DNA of 64,000 nt from Aneurinibacillus tyrosinisolvens (lineage in GTDB: Bacteria; Bacillota; Bacilli; Aneurinibacillales; Aneurinibacillaceae), in NCBI RefSeq assembly GCF_001015055.1, contig NZ_BBWZ01000014.1, positions 1-64,000 on the forward strand, read 5' to 3'. Each line of letters opens with the position of its first letter. Position 1 is the stretch's first letter. Positions 15,276 through 23,660 of the stretch are shown here, piece after piece. Both the position numbers and the translations under genes were made by a program. Below the pieces are notes generated by a model. That model saw nothing but the letters and a program-made list of their open reading frames with translations, was not told the DNA's origin and did no database searches.

Positions 15276-17567
15276 ATGAAAAGAAGTTTAATCGCAGGAC
15301 TAGCTAGTGTATCCCTTTCCTTATCCTTGGCTCCTGTATTGCCAGTATTGGCAGTTCCCAGCCAGAGTGTAACAACAGAGAACGGGCAATCAACCTTGCG
15401 CCCAATTGTCAACAAAGTGGATGTTATTGCTCATCGGGGAGCGTCCGCTTATGGGCCGGAGCATACTTTCCCGGCTTATAAGAAGGCGATTCAGATGAAG
15501 GCGGACTACGTAGAATTGGATTTGCAGATGACCAAAGATGGGCAATTGATTGCCATGCATGATGAATCTTTGGCCAGAACAACCAATGCGAAGGAACTTT
15601 ATCCGGACCGGGCTCCCTGGTCGGTGAAAGACTTTACGCTGGAGGAAATTCAACGTCTGGATGCAGGATCCTGGTTCAATAAAGCAAACCCAAATCTAGC
15701 ACGCAAAGAATATGCCGGTTTGAAGGTGCCTACACTGGATGAAGCCATTCAATTCGTGAAGCAAAACGGGAATGGAAAAGTCGGCTTATACATAGAAACA
15801 AAGGCGCCTAATGTTTATCCAGGAATGGAAGAGAAGCTGATTGATACTCTGAAAAAATATAATCTACTTAACAACGGGCACATTATGCTTCAATCATTTA
15901 GTGAGGAAAGCCTGCGTAAACTGAAAACTCTTGCACCGAATCTGCCGCTTGTTCAACTCTATTCGAAGGACATGCTGCAAGGTAAGGATGTATATCAGGA
16001 ATTTAAGCGAATCTCCGATTATGCTGCAGGCGTAGGCCCAACCCAAAGCCTGGTCGTTCCGAAACTTATAGAGGCTGCACACCAGAACCATCTGGTTGTC
16101 CACCCTTATACAGTAAACAAGCAGGATGATATGGTTGCCCTCCTTTCTCTCGGTGTTGATGGTGAATTCACAAACAACCCTGACCAATTGGTGGAATTAC
16201 TGGACAAGCCGTTTATTTCACATGGAGTGGCCAGCGGAGATGTAACAGATACGTCAGCGGTATTATGGGCCCGGGCGAGCGGACCTGCCAACGTTAAATT
16301 TGAGATTTCTTCTGACAAGAACTTTAAAAATAAGTCGATTGTAAAAACCGGGCAGGCGGATGCGGAGCATGATTTCACGGTAAATGTAAATGTCGCCGGG
16401 TTAAAGGCGGATACGACATATTATTATCGGGCGCAGGCAGTTCCCGGCAAATATACCGTCAGCGGTTCGTTCAAAACAGCACCGAATAAGAACAGCCTGA
16501 AGCCGCTAACCATGGTATGGGGAGGAGACACAGGGGGCCAGGGAGAAATCCCGCCTTTCAAATCTTTTGAGGCGATGGCATCATTAAATCCTGATTTCTT
16601 CTTGTTCAGTGGAGACACCATCTATGCCGATAATAAGACACCGGCCGTTCCTAACCCGCCATCCACAACGGTGCAGGATTTCTGGGCCAAATACAAGGAA
16701 AACCGAACCGATGCCGGATTGCGGACTCTTTTACAAAAAACAGGTACTTTTTCGATTTGGGATGACCATGAAGTGAGCAATGACTTCTCAGGTCCCTCTA
16801 ATCCTTTGACTCCGACCGGTTTACGAGCTTTCGAGAATTATTGGCCAATATCGGGAGAACGCAGCTCTGCGGATAAGCTGTACCATAAATATTCCTGGGG
16901 TAAAACCATGGATATGATGATTCTCAACAATCGGGGTTACCGGGATCCAAACACCAAGGTGGATGGGCCAGATAAGACCATGCTGGGGGAAGAACAACTC
17001 AAATGGCTGGAACAACAGCTTTTGGAATCAGACGCGCAAGTCAAGCTGGTGGCCACTTCGGTTCCGATCTCGATTCCGACCGGATCACAGAACCACCGGG
17101 ACGGATGGGCAAATGGAAATAATGTAAATCCAAATGATCCAACCGGATATGAGAATGAATTCCGCAAAATCTCTGACTTTATTGTGGAAAAAGGGATTAA
17201 AAACGTGTATTTCGTGACAACGGATGTCCATTTTGCCGATATCATTCAGTATGATGCAAATCATGACGGCAAAGCAGATTATCATGAACTCGTTAGCGGT
17301 CCGCTTGGCGCCGTTAAGGTTAAGCCTGGGACGTTGGATCCAACTTTTGGTCCTAAGCGGCTGTATGCAGAAGGTGATTTCTTTAACTTCGGTGTGTTCC
17401 GGATCGATCCGAAACAAAATGAGGCTACGGTCGAAATTCGGGACGAATCTGGAAAGGTCCACTTCAGTAATACATTCCAGCTTGAACGTGTAAATACAAA
17501 TAATAATCATCAAAATCAACATGATAACAATAACCAAGGCCAGCACGGTAACAATGAACAACATTAA
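15276..17567 (+). CDS. Secreted bifunctional GDPD-PhoD phosphodiesterase fusion
   Basis: The ~763-residue exported protein (start ATG 15276, 10 nt after AAAGGAG) has a signal peptide ending near VLAVPSQS. Residues ~47-310 are a GlpQ-type glycerophosphodiester phosphodiesterase: VIAHRGASAYGPEHT (His53, Arg54, Glu62), VELDLQMTKDGQLIAMHD and YIETKAP, ending GEFTNNPDQLVELL. Residues ~314-400 are a PhoD N-terminal beta domain (HGVASGDVTDTSAVLWARAS). Residues ~410-735 are the PhoD metallophosphoesterase: GGDTGG, FSGDTIYAD, IWDDHEVSNDF and TTDVHFAD. A 25-residue Asn/His/Gln tail follows. In B. subtilis GlpQ and PhoD are separate enzymes that degrade glycerol-type wall teichoic acid exo- and endolytically. 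Here one chain carries both, under likely phosphate-starvation control. Confidence 0.88.
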   Translation: MKRSLIAGLASVSLSLSLAPVLPVLAVPSQSVTTENGQSTLRPIVNKVDVIAHRGASAYGPEHTFPAYKKAIQMKADYVELDLQMTKDGQLIAMHDESLARTTNAKELYPDRAPWSVKDFTLEEIQRLDAGSWFNKANPNLARKEYAGLKVPTLDEAIQFVKQNGNGKVGLYIETKAPNVYPGMEEKLIDTLKKYNLLNNGHIMLQSFSEESLRKLKTLAPNLPLVQLYSKDMLQGKDVYQEFKRISDYAAGVGPTQSLVVPKLIEAAHQNHLVVHPYTVNKQDDMVALLSLGVDGEFTNNPDQLVELLDKPFISHGVASGDVTDTSAVLWARASGPANVKFEISSDKNFKNKSIVKTGQADAEHDFTVNVNVAGLKADTTYYYRAQAVPGKYTVSGSFKTAPNKNSLKPLTMVWGGDTGGQGEIPPFKSFEAMASLNPDFFLFSGDTIYADNKTPAVPNPPSTTVQDFWAKYKENRTDAGLRTLLQKTGTFSIWDDHEVSNDFSGPSNPLTPTGLRAFENYWPISGERSSADKLYHKYSWGKTMDMMILNNRGYRDPNTKVDGPDKTMLGEEQLKWLEQQLLESDAQVKLVATSVPISIPTGSQNHRDGWANGNNVNPNDPTGYENEFRKISDFIVEKGIKNVYFVTTDVHFADIIQYDANHDGKADYHELVSGPLGAVKVKPGTLDPTFGPKRLYAEGDFFNFGVFRIDPKQNEATVEIRDESGKVHFSNTFQLERVNTNNNHQNQHDNNNQGQHGNNEQH

Positions 17568-17590
17568 AATGGACTGGTAATAAATAGGCA

Positions 17591-17634
17591 ACAAATGTAG
17601 GTCCTGGATTATCCAGCGACCTACATTTGTTTAT
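17591..17634. terminator. Long hairpin between convergent GDPD-PhoD and ypsA
   Basis: ACAAATGTAGGTC (17591-17603) pairs with GACCTACATTTGT (17618-17630); the interior CTGGAT/ATCCAG extends the stem with one bulge. It serves both convergent genes. Confidence 0.85.
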
Positions 17635-17686
17635 AGGGAAAATGCGGTTTACCCCTTACGTCAACTAGCTTTGCAACACCTTCAGA

Positions 17687-18244
17687 TTAATAATCATAAT
17701 TTTTTTCTTGCTCCTCTTCTACGATGGACTGCAAGTCAAAGGATGAAATCATAGAAATGTAGTAACCATATTTCTCATATCTTTTGTTAGCTTCTTCCAG
17801 AATAAATTTCGGTGAACCTTCTTTTTCGTCATCATACAGTACCAGGATTCCATCCGTATTGTCTAACAAAAACTTATTCTTTGCTTTAAACATCCAGGGA
17901 CCTTCATAGGGGGCATTAAAGACGCTGGTGGTAAAATCAGCCTGTGCTAATATGCTGCGGTAATGATCCTGTTTTTCTTCCTTCCAGCTCGCTTCTTGCT
18001 CCAGGAAGGGGGTAATAATAGCCAGTTTTACGTCATACTCATTTTTCAATTCCAAAACAACTTCGGCAGCCCAAAGTTCGGCTCCTTGCTGGCCGCTTAG
18101 TATACACCACGCTAATCCTTCTTCGATAAAAGCAAGCAGCCGTTTCCTGAATGCTAATTTGATATAATGAATCCCTGCATGCTTGTTATCAAATATACCA
18201 AGTTCAGCCGGTTTATAGCCTGTAATTAATAATCTTTTAACCAA
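17687..18244 (-). CDS. ypsA: YpsA-family (SLOG, DUF1273) protein
   Basis: The 185-residue protein matches YpsA: LLITGYKPAELGIF at the start, the IEEGLAWCILSGQQGAELWA loop, LAIITPFLEQEASWKEEKQ and the acidic C-terminus. YpsA has the SLOG Rossmann-like nucleotide-binding fold and in B. subtilis overexpression inhibits cell division; its ligand is not settled. In many Firmicutes it lies beside gpsB, which is not seen here. The start MVKRLLITG at 18244 has the expected length. Confidence 0.88.
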   Translation of the reverse strand: MVKRLLITGYKPAELGIFDNKHAGIHYIKLAFRKRLLAFIEEGLAWCILSGQQGAELWAAEVVLELKNEYDVKLAIITPFLEQEASWKEEKQDHYRSILAQADFTTSVFNAPYEGPWMFKAKNKFLLDNTDGILVLYDDEKEGSPKFILEEANKRYEKYGYYISMISSFDLQSIVEEEQEKNYDY

Positions 18245-18329
18245 TGAAAGAAGTCCTCCCGTTTATTTGTGTTTAGTAATCATTATAATGTAATTCGTGG
18301 TACTATATGAGAAAGAGGGGATTATACGT

Positions 18330-18646
18330 ATGCAGAAGTACCGCTATTTAATTGGATTAGAGACACATATGATTTAGGGCGTAACCATTATGATCGTTTG
18401 GGGCATTTTGCCCAGGGTTTCATTCCGGCCATTTTAGTGCGTGAGATTCTTGTGCGAACGTCTCCATTATTTGAGTTGTTCGAGTTTGCTGTAGCAATGG
18501 CGACAGGAACTGCATCCGAAGCATTTCTAGCGACACAGGGGGATGTATGGGATACCCAATGAGATATGTTTTTTGCTCTGATCGGCGCTACCATTTCTTA
18601 TCTTCTTCTACATAGACTTCATAATCATTATCTATCTAAATTATAA
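18330..18646 (+). pseudogene. DUF2238 (YjdF-like) membrane protein, truncated and nonsense-interrupted
   Basis: From 18353 one frame reads YDLGRNHYDRLGHFAQGFIP, then AILVREILVRTSP and ATGTASEAFLATQGDVWDTQ, which is the core of the DUF2238 inner-membrane family. The next codon is TGA where the family has Trp, and the frame then continues (DMFFALIGATISYLLLHRLH) to a TAA at 18644-18646. The N-terminal half is missing; an ATG at 18330 starts a different frame that ends after 15 codons. At least three lesions make this a clear pseudogene. Confidence 0.8.
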
Positions 18647-18660
18647 ATAGGGGGGTTGTC

Positions 18661-19245
18661 ATGAAGCATATTATTCTATATGCACATCCGGATCCAGGAA
18701 GCTTTAACCATACGATTTTAGAAACGACGGTAAAAACAGCAGAAAGCAAAGGCCATGAGGTTAACGTTAGAGATTTATATGCATTAGATTTTAATCCTGT
18801 CCTAAAAGAGAGCGACTTCGAAGGATTTCAATCCGGAAATACGCCGCAGGATATTAAAACCGAGCAGGAATACATCACAAACGCAGATGTCATTATTATG
18901 ATTTATCCGATCTGGTGGACTGGAATGCCCGCTATTTTAAAAGGATATATTGACCGGGTCTTTTCATATGGATATGCCTACACAGAGGGTGAAGACGGCG
19001 ACATGATTGGCCTGTTAAAAGGCAAGAAAGCCCTGGTTATCAACACGCACGGAACACCAAAAGAAGTGTATGACGATGCCGGGATGACACTTGCCCTGAA
19101 AAAAACATTGGACAAAGGAATCTTTGAATTTTGCGGTGTGGAAGTCGTAGACCATTTGCTGTTTGGGTCTATGCCGCCAGTTGACGAAGCGGAAGGAGAA
19201 GCTATACTTAGCCAGCTTGAGGATAAGATACATTCACTTTTCTAA
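18661..19245 (+). CDS. NAD(P)H:quinone oxidoreductase, flavodoxin-like fold
   Basis: The 194-residue protein matches the KefF/MdaB/YwrO group. The N-terminal LYAHPDPGSFNHTILE binds the FMN/FAD phosphate, YPIWWTGMPAILKGYIDRVFSYGYAY forms the flavin/quinone site, and NTHGTPKEVY follows. Such enzymes carry out two-electron quinone reduction using NAD(P)H. AGGGGGGT precedes the ATG. It directly follows the DUF2238 remnant. Confidence 0.88.
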   Translation: MKHIILYAHPDPGSFNHTILETTVKTAESKGHEVNVRDLYALDFNPVLKESDFEGFQSGNTPQDIKTEQEYITNADVIIMIYPIWWTGMPAILKGYIDRVFSYGYAYTEGEDGDMIGLLKGKKALVINTHGTPKEVYDDAGMTLALKKTLDKGIFEFCGVEVVDHLLFGSMPPVDEAEGEAILSQLEDKIHSLF

Positions 19246-19263
19246 CAGGTAATAACATGAATA

Positions 19264-19304
19264 CAAAGGCTTAACTCCTCTTACGGTGGTTGGGCCTTTC
19301 TTTT
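19264..19304 (+). terminator. Possible intrinsic terminator after quinone reductase
   Basis: AAAGGCTTAAC pairs imperfectly with GTTGGGCCTTTC, followed by TTTT. G-U pairs are needed, so confidence is moderate. Confidence 0.5.
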
Positions 19305-19447
19305 GAGAAGCAGGGGAGAAGATGAAACTCTGGCGAGTAAATTTACGTATATGAGGGTAAGACAAGCCTACAGCCCGGAAACTTGTCTGCCTATACCCAT
19401 GGTGGTAGTATAGAAATCAAATTGGAAAAGTAGTAGGAGTGAAGCGA

Positions 19448-20164
19448 ATGAAGGCAATATTGTTTACAATGTTTCGGTTGCTGTTTTCCGGCATGGCAGG
19501 GTTCGCCGGCCTGCTTGTTTCCTATTTTGCCTTTGACCTTCGTTTTATTGTTTCGGCTCTGATAGGTGTAGCCTCTTATATAGCAGCATCGTTTCTCATA
19601 CGCCGAAGATACATGAATTCATCAAAGCCATTTGGTGGCTCAGGAGATTATGATCAGGCTTATATAAGGCGGAACCTGCGAGAAGCGCAGAAAAAGCTGA
19701 AGACCATTCGGCGCATTCAGTTTAAGCTTCGCTCAGTGACAGTCTGGCAGAAAACGTCTCACATTCATAAAGTAGTGAAGCGAATTCTAACGATTATTGA
19801 AGAGGACCCGCGCAGATTCCGGACAGTCCGGAATTTCTTCTCCAGTTACCTTGATTCAACGATTACAATTCTGGAGAAATATACATTCCTTTTGTCACAA
19901 CCAGTGAGAAATGCGGAGATTACGCTGGCGCTGCGCAAAACAGAAGACATGCTGGATGATATTACTGCTGCTTTAGAGGAAGAACTGCTGCATGTGCTAT
20001 CAGATGACGTGCTGAATCTCGATGTTGAGCTGGATGTTATGAGAAAGTCCATTCAAGCGAGCAGCAGCCACTCCATTACACTTCCGCCACGCGAAAAAAA
20101 CGCCGACAAAGAAATAAAAATCAAAATGATGAAAGGAGATAAAAGGTACTATGAGCAGGTTTAA
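19448..20164 (+). CDS. xpaC: XpaC-like membrane protein
   Basis: The ~238-residue product has two N-terminal transmembrane helices (about 5-25 and 30-50), a basic linker and a helical cytoplasmic region with AYIRRNLREAQKKLKTIRRI and IIEEDPRRFRTVRNFFSSYL, the conserved core of the family named after 5-bromo-4-chloroindolyl phosphate hydrolysis. The biochemical role is unknown. GTAGGAG spacing favours the ATG at 19448 over the GTG at 19439. The 3' end overlaps telA by 14 bp, so the two are coupled; xpaC-yaaN/telA is a conserved Bacillus pair. Confidence 0.85.
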   Translation: MKAILFTMFRLLFSGMAGFAGLLVSYFAFDLRFIVSALIGVASYIAASFLIRRRYMNSSKPFGGSGDYDQAYIRRNLREAQKKLKTIRRIQFKLRSVTVWQKTSHIHKVVKRILTIIEEDPRRFRTVRNFFSSYLDSTITILEKYTFLLSQPVRNAEITLALRKTEDMLDDITAALEEELLHVLSDDVLNLDVELDVMRKSIQASSSHSITLPPREKNADKEIKIKMMKGDKRYYEQV

Positions 20165-21326
20165 AAAAAATCCTTTCCATCCAGCTGCGGATGAATTATT
20201 TGGGACAACCCCTTCTATTGCACCTCTGCCAGGTGCTTCGTTCGGCTCTCCCGTACAGCCTGTAGCAACTCAGGAAAGCCAGCTCCCGCTTATCGAAAAG
20301 CTTGAGCCAGAACATCGTTCTAAAGCAATGGCTCTTGCTAAACAAATCGATCCGACTAACCGGCAGGCATTGCTGCAGTACGGTGTATCGGCACAATCCG
20401 ATCTTTCCCGCTTCGCCGATAACATTCTTGATCATGTAAGGACAAAGGATACTGGGCCTGTGGGTGAGGTAATCGGGGACTTGATGCTTAAAATCAAGGC
20501 CGTAAACCCGGATGAACTAAGCCCGTCGAAAAAGAACTTTCTTTCCCGGATTTTCGGATCGGTGGCACAGTCAACGAATAAATTATTAAGCAGGTATCAA
20601 AAATTAGGAAGCGAAATTGACCAAATCGCTGATAAGCTTGATAAATCACGCCAGCAGCTTCTGCGCGATGTAACACTCTTAGAGGCTTTATTTGCGAAGA
20701 ACCGGGATTACTTTCAGGAGCTTACCATTTATATTGCAGCCGCTAAACATAAACTGGATGAACTGCGAAACCATACGATTCCGGCATTGCAACAGAAGGT
20801 AAATGCTTCCGGAGATCCTTCTGCTGTACAGGAGCTGAACGATATCATCGGCTTTGCCGACCGCCTCGAGAAAAAAGCGCACGACTTGCTGCTGAGCCGT
20901 ACGATTACAATGCAGACGGCACCGCAAATTCGCTTGATTCAAAATAATCACCAGATGCTGGTGGAAAAAATTCAATCTTCCATCCTGACTACGATCCCGC
21001 TCTGGAAAAATCAAATTGTCCTTTCCCTAACACTCTTCCGCCAGCAAAAAGCGGTGGAAATGCAAAAGCAGGTTACACAGACGACCAACGACCTTCTTCT
21101 GCGTAATTCTGAAATGCTGAAAATGAACAGCATTGAAGTCGCAAAAGAGAATGAACGCGGGATTGTAAGTGTAGAGACACTAAAGCGTACACAGGAGAAT
21201 TTACTTAGTACCCTGGAAGAGACACTAAAAATCCAGCAGGAAGGCCGGATGAAACGCCAACAGGCTGAACGTGATCTTAGCCAGATGGAAGAAGAATTAA
21301 AAACAAAGTTATTATCCATGCGCTAA
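20151..21326 (+). CDS. telA: Toxic anion resistance protein TelA/YaaN
   Basis: The 391-residue helical protein of the TelA family shows a disordered Pro-rich N-terminus, SKAMALAKQIDPTNRQALLQ, then long coiled-coil segments (FAKNRDYFQELTIYIAAAKH, NIIGFADR-like region, QTAPQIRLIQNNHQ). The name comes from plasmid tellurite resistance; chromosomal homologues are linked to envelope or antimicrobial stress. GAAAGGAGA precedes the ATG, which overlaps the end of xpaC. A strong terminator follows at 21427. Confidence 0.88.
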   Translation: MSRFKKNPFHPAADELFGTTPSIAPLPGASFGSPVQPVATQESQLPLIEKLEPEHRSKAMALAKQIDPTNRQALLQYGVSAQSDLSRFADNILDHVRTKDTGPVGEVIGDLMLKIKAVNPDELSPSKKNFLSRIFGSVAQSTNKLLSRYQKLGSEIDQIADKLDKSRQQLLRDVTLLEALFAKNRDYFQELTIYIAAAKHKLDELRNHTIPALQQKVNASGDPSAVQELNDIIGFADRLEKKAHDLLLSRTITMQTAPQIRLIQNNHQMLVEKIQSSILTTIPLWKNQIVLSLTLFRQQKAVEMQKQVTQTTNDLLLRNSEMLKMNSIEVAKENERGIVSVETLKRTQENLLSTLEETLKIQQEGRMKRQQAERDLSQMEEELKTKLLSMR

Positions 21327-21426
21327 GTTTTTGGCGGTGGCAGAATGAGAAAAACATTGGGACCGTAGGGTTCCATGATAGGGATCTTACTTTATGACTT
21401 TAAAGCAACATATACTCCTATACCGG

Positions 21427-21466
21427 AACAAAAAGGATGTTTCTTATGAGACATCCTTTTTGTTCT
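21427..21466 (+). terminator. Intrinsic terminator after telA
   Basis: AACAAAAAGGATGT (21427-21440) pairs perfectly with ACATCCTTTTTGTT (21451-21464). Confidence 0.92.
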
Positions 21467-21481
21467 TCTCGTACGAGTTGA

Positions 21482-21510
21482 GAATGAAAAATGAACCGCT
21501 ACACAAACTA
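21482..21510 (+). promoter_or_regulatory. Candidate sigma-G promoter of the SASP gene
   Basis: GAATG (21482-21486), a 17-bp spacer and CAAACTA (21504-21510) resemble the forespore sigma-G consensus GMATR / CATNMTA with one -10 mismatch. SASP genes are classical sigma-G targets, and the ATG is 50 bp downstream. Confidence 0.5.
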
Positions 21511-21560
21511 TTTCTTATATAGTACTTGTCCCCATATTGTAAAGGAGAGAGTGAATAAAT

Positions 21561-21815
21561 ATGGCAAGAAGAAATAAAATCCTTGTTCCAGAGGCTGCGA
21601 AAGGATTAGATGAGCTAAAGGCCAAAGTAGCGAATACTGAAAATCCTTTAAATGCTAAATTTGAAGCTGCAGAAGAAGTAGGCGTTCCTCTAAAAAAAGG
21701 GTACAACGGACAGCTTACTTCCAAGCAGGCAGGTCAGGTCGGCGGCAGATTGGGTGGGAACATGGTGAAGGAACTTATAAAAATGGCTCAGGAAAATTTA
21801 AGTAAAAAATCTTAA
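21561..21815 (+). CDS. Alpha/beta-type small acid-soluble spore protein
   Basis: The 84-residue protein carries the SASP signature LTSKQAGQVGGRLGGNMVKELI (quoted here in two parts: LTSKQAGQVGGRLGG and NMVKELIKMAQ) and a GPR-protease-like region KFEAAEEVGV. These proteins coat and protect spore DNA and feed amino acids at germination. The longer Arg-rich N-terminus (MARRNKILVPEAAKGLDELK) is typical of minor family members (SspF-like). AAAGGAGAG precedes the ATG. This is the clearest marker that the host forms endospores. Confidence 0.93.
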   Translation: MARRNKILVPEAAKGLDELKAKVANTENPLNAKFEAAEEVGVPLKKGYNGQLTSKQAGQVGGRLGGNMVKELIKMAQENLSKKS

Positions 21816-21858
21816 TTAAAATGGCTAAGTTTATTAATCCATCGGAGGAAAAAAGGAT

Positions 21859-22089
21859 ATGAATCAGGAAAAAAATATAGTTTCAGGTAAAATTGAAGCC
21901 ATGGTTAGTATAGACACTAATTCAATATCGAAAGAAGAGACATTTACCACCCTCGAGGGCCTAATTAATGAATATAGTGCTCCTGTGTCCACAATTACGG
22001 TTAATTTAAGCGACGGGAGTAAAATTGAACTTAATATTAATGATTTTAAATTCAAGTGGAATGGCCTTTTGGATAATAAGAACTGTTAA
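21859..22089 (+). CDS. Small protein of unknown function
   Basis: The 76-residue acidic protein has no motif I recognise. The sequence alternates beta-like stretches (STITVNLSDGSKIELNINDF) and ends KWNGLLDNKNC. ATCGGAGGAAAAAAGG precedes the ATG with good spacing, and it lies between two sporulation-related genes, so a spore role is possible but unproven. Confidence 0.6.
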   Translation: MNQEKNIVSGKIEAMVSIDTNSISKEETFTTLEGLINEYSAPVSTITVNLSDGSKIELNINDFKFKWNGLLDNKNC

Positions 22090-22173
22090 ACATTTAATTC
22101 CTCGTCAGGATTATATCCCTCCTTATCTAGAAATATAGTTAGTTGAAAGAAATGAATTTTACGGAGGGGTAAA

Positions 22174-23445
22174 ATGCAAATTCATGTGGTACAGCAGGGG
22201 GAAACACTATGGGCCATCTCTAGGCAGTACGGCGTGACCGTTACTCAAATTGTAACAGCAAACGAGTTAGAAAATGCGAATCGATTAGTAGTCGGGCTGG
22301 CACTTGTCATTCCTACACCTCACCGGACTCATACTGTCCGGCCTGGGGAGACTCTGTGGATGATAGCCGAAAGGTATGGAATAACCGTTCAGGCAATTAT
22401 CCGGGCAAACCGAATCGCTGACCCGGCACGTATTTCTCCAGGGACCGTTTTAATTATCCCTTTTCCTAAGCCTGTAATTGACGTAAACGCGTATACCATT
22501 ACCCCAGGAGAAGAAGGGGCAAGACAGATTCGAGAAGTAGGGAGATATTTAACTTATTCCTCTCCATTTCCATATATCATGCGGGAGGATGGCGGTTTGA
22601 ATGCCATAAATGATACCCCCATCATTCAGGCTTCCTTTTCCGAAAGAGTTGCTCCCATACTGTGTATAAGCAACTTTACCCCTCGTGACCCCGGTTCCCG
22701 CCTGGCGCATACCATCCTTTCCAGTACAGAAATCCAGGACCGGTTATTAACGAATATAATAAATATTATCAAAACCAAAGGATACCGGGGATTAAACGTT
22801 GACTTTGAAAATGTTTATCCACAGGACCGCGAGTTATACAATCAATTTTTAGAACGTGCCGTTGAAAGGCTGCATCCGGCAGGCTATTTTGTATCAACGG
22901 CTCTTGCTCCCAAAACAAGTGGCGAACAAAAAGGACTGCTCTATGAAGCGCATGATTATCCTGCACATGGCAGAATTGTCGACTTTGTCGTTTTAATGAC
23001 ATATGAATGGGGTTATAGGCTAGGTCCGCCACAGGCGATTTCGCCCCTGAATCAAATCAGGCGTGTGTTAGATTATGCAGTTTCAGTCATTCCAAGAAAT
23101 AAGATATTTATGGGATTTCAAATCTACGCGCGTGACTGGCTTCTTCCGCATGTACAGGGGCAGCAGGCGGAGACATTCAGCCCGCAGGAAGCTGTCCTTA
23201 GGGCCATTCGATATGGAGCTGCCATTCAGTATGATCCGGTTGCCCAGTCTCCATTTTTCCGGTATACTGATGCACAGGGGCGAAACCATGAAGTGTGGTT
23301 TGAAGACGCACGCAGTGCCCAGGCCAAATTTGACACAGCCAAAGATTATGGGCTGCGCGGCATTAGCTACTGGGTATTAGGTTATCGATACCCACAAAAT
23401 TGGCTGTTACTTGAAGACAACTTTTCTATCCGAAAATTGATATAG
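22174..23445 (+). CDS. sleL: LysM-GH18 cortex/peptidoglycan glucosaminidase (SleL/YaaH type)
   Basis: The 423-residue protein has two LysM peptidoglycan-binding domains (residues 2-47 and 52-97, each with GETLW) and a GH18 barrel (about 100-420). The catalytic strand reads GLNVDFENV, with Glu212 as the probable acid. VLMTYEW and GISYWVLGYRYPQNW complete the site. SleL/YaaH are N-acetylglucosaminidases that trim spore cortex during germination. There is no cleavable signal, as is usual for spore-coat-targeted members. GGAGGGG precedes ATG 22174. Confidence 0.9.
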   Translation: MQIHVVQQGETLWAISRQYGVTVTQIVTANELENANRLVVGLALVIPTPHRTHTVRPGETLWMIAERYGITVQAIIRANRIADPARISPGTVLIIPFPKPVIDVNAYTITPGEEGARQIREVGRYLTYSSPFPYIMREDGGLNAINDTPIIQASFSERVAPILCISNFTPRDPGSRLAHTILSSTEIQDRLLTNIINIIKTKGYRGLNVDFENVYPQDRELYNQFLERAVERLHPAGYFVSTALAPKTSGEQKGLLYEAHDYPAHGRIVDFVVLMTYEWGYRLGPPQAISPLNQIRRVLDYAVSVIPRNKIFMGFQIYARDWLLPHVQGQQAETFSPQEAVLRAIRYGAAIQYDPVAQSPFFRYTDAQGRNHEVWFEDARSAQAKFDTAKDYGLRGISYWVLGYRYPQNWLLLEDNFSIRKLI

Positions 23446-23470
23446 TTCGATGTTATGATATAAATGGAAA

Positions 23471-23530
23471 AATCCGCCGGTTTGGAAGAGGGTACTTAGT
23501 CACTTACTCCCCTTTCCAAACCGGCGGATT
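23471..23530. terminator. 17-bp stem terminator between sleL and the RR-HK gene
   Basis: AATCCGCCGGTTTGGAA (23471-23487) pairs with TTCCAAACCGGCGGATT (23514-23530). An AAAAA flank before the stem gives a T-run on the minus strand, so it ends the kinase transcript, and it also sits just after sleL. Confidence 0.85.
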
Positions 23531-23542
23531 ATTTTCTACCCT

Positions 23543-23660
23543 TTGCTGATCCCCCTTGCAGGGAACCCTCTATTGCATGACCGTTGATGTTAGCAGCATC
23601 AGCGGTCTTTTTTAATATATGTTGTTTTCAAGTTTTATTGTACCCGATCATGCGGAAAAA
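23543..23660. repeat. Repeat copy 1: 3' untranslated hairpin block plus end of kinase gene
   Basis: A 44-bp stretch starting TTGCTGATCCCCC is identical to 62917-62960, and similarity continues past the hairpin (GACCGTTGATG 23579-23589 / CATCAGCGGTC 23597-23607, followed by T6) into the last codons of the kinase. In this copy the hairpin is fully paired apart from one G-U. Confidence 0.85.

Noticed and set aside
16106-17594. Minus-strand ORFs opposite the GDPD-PhoD gene
   Set aside because: They mirror a strongly conserved coding frame, lack ribosome sites and show no protein-like features.
18539-18562. Selenocysteine or recoded TGA in the DUF2238 remnant
   Set aside because: The position is a conserved Trp, not Cys, no SECIS-like hairpin is evident, and the gene is also truncated at its N-terminus.
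23543-23660. Insertion sequence or riboswitch as explanation of the 44-bp repeated block
   Set aside because: No transposase, terminal inverted repeats or target duplication; no match to riboswitch cores I know. Similarity continues into the kinase coding end, so segmental duplication fits better.
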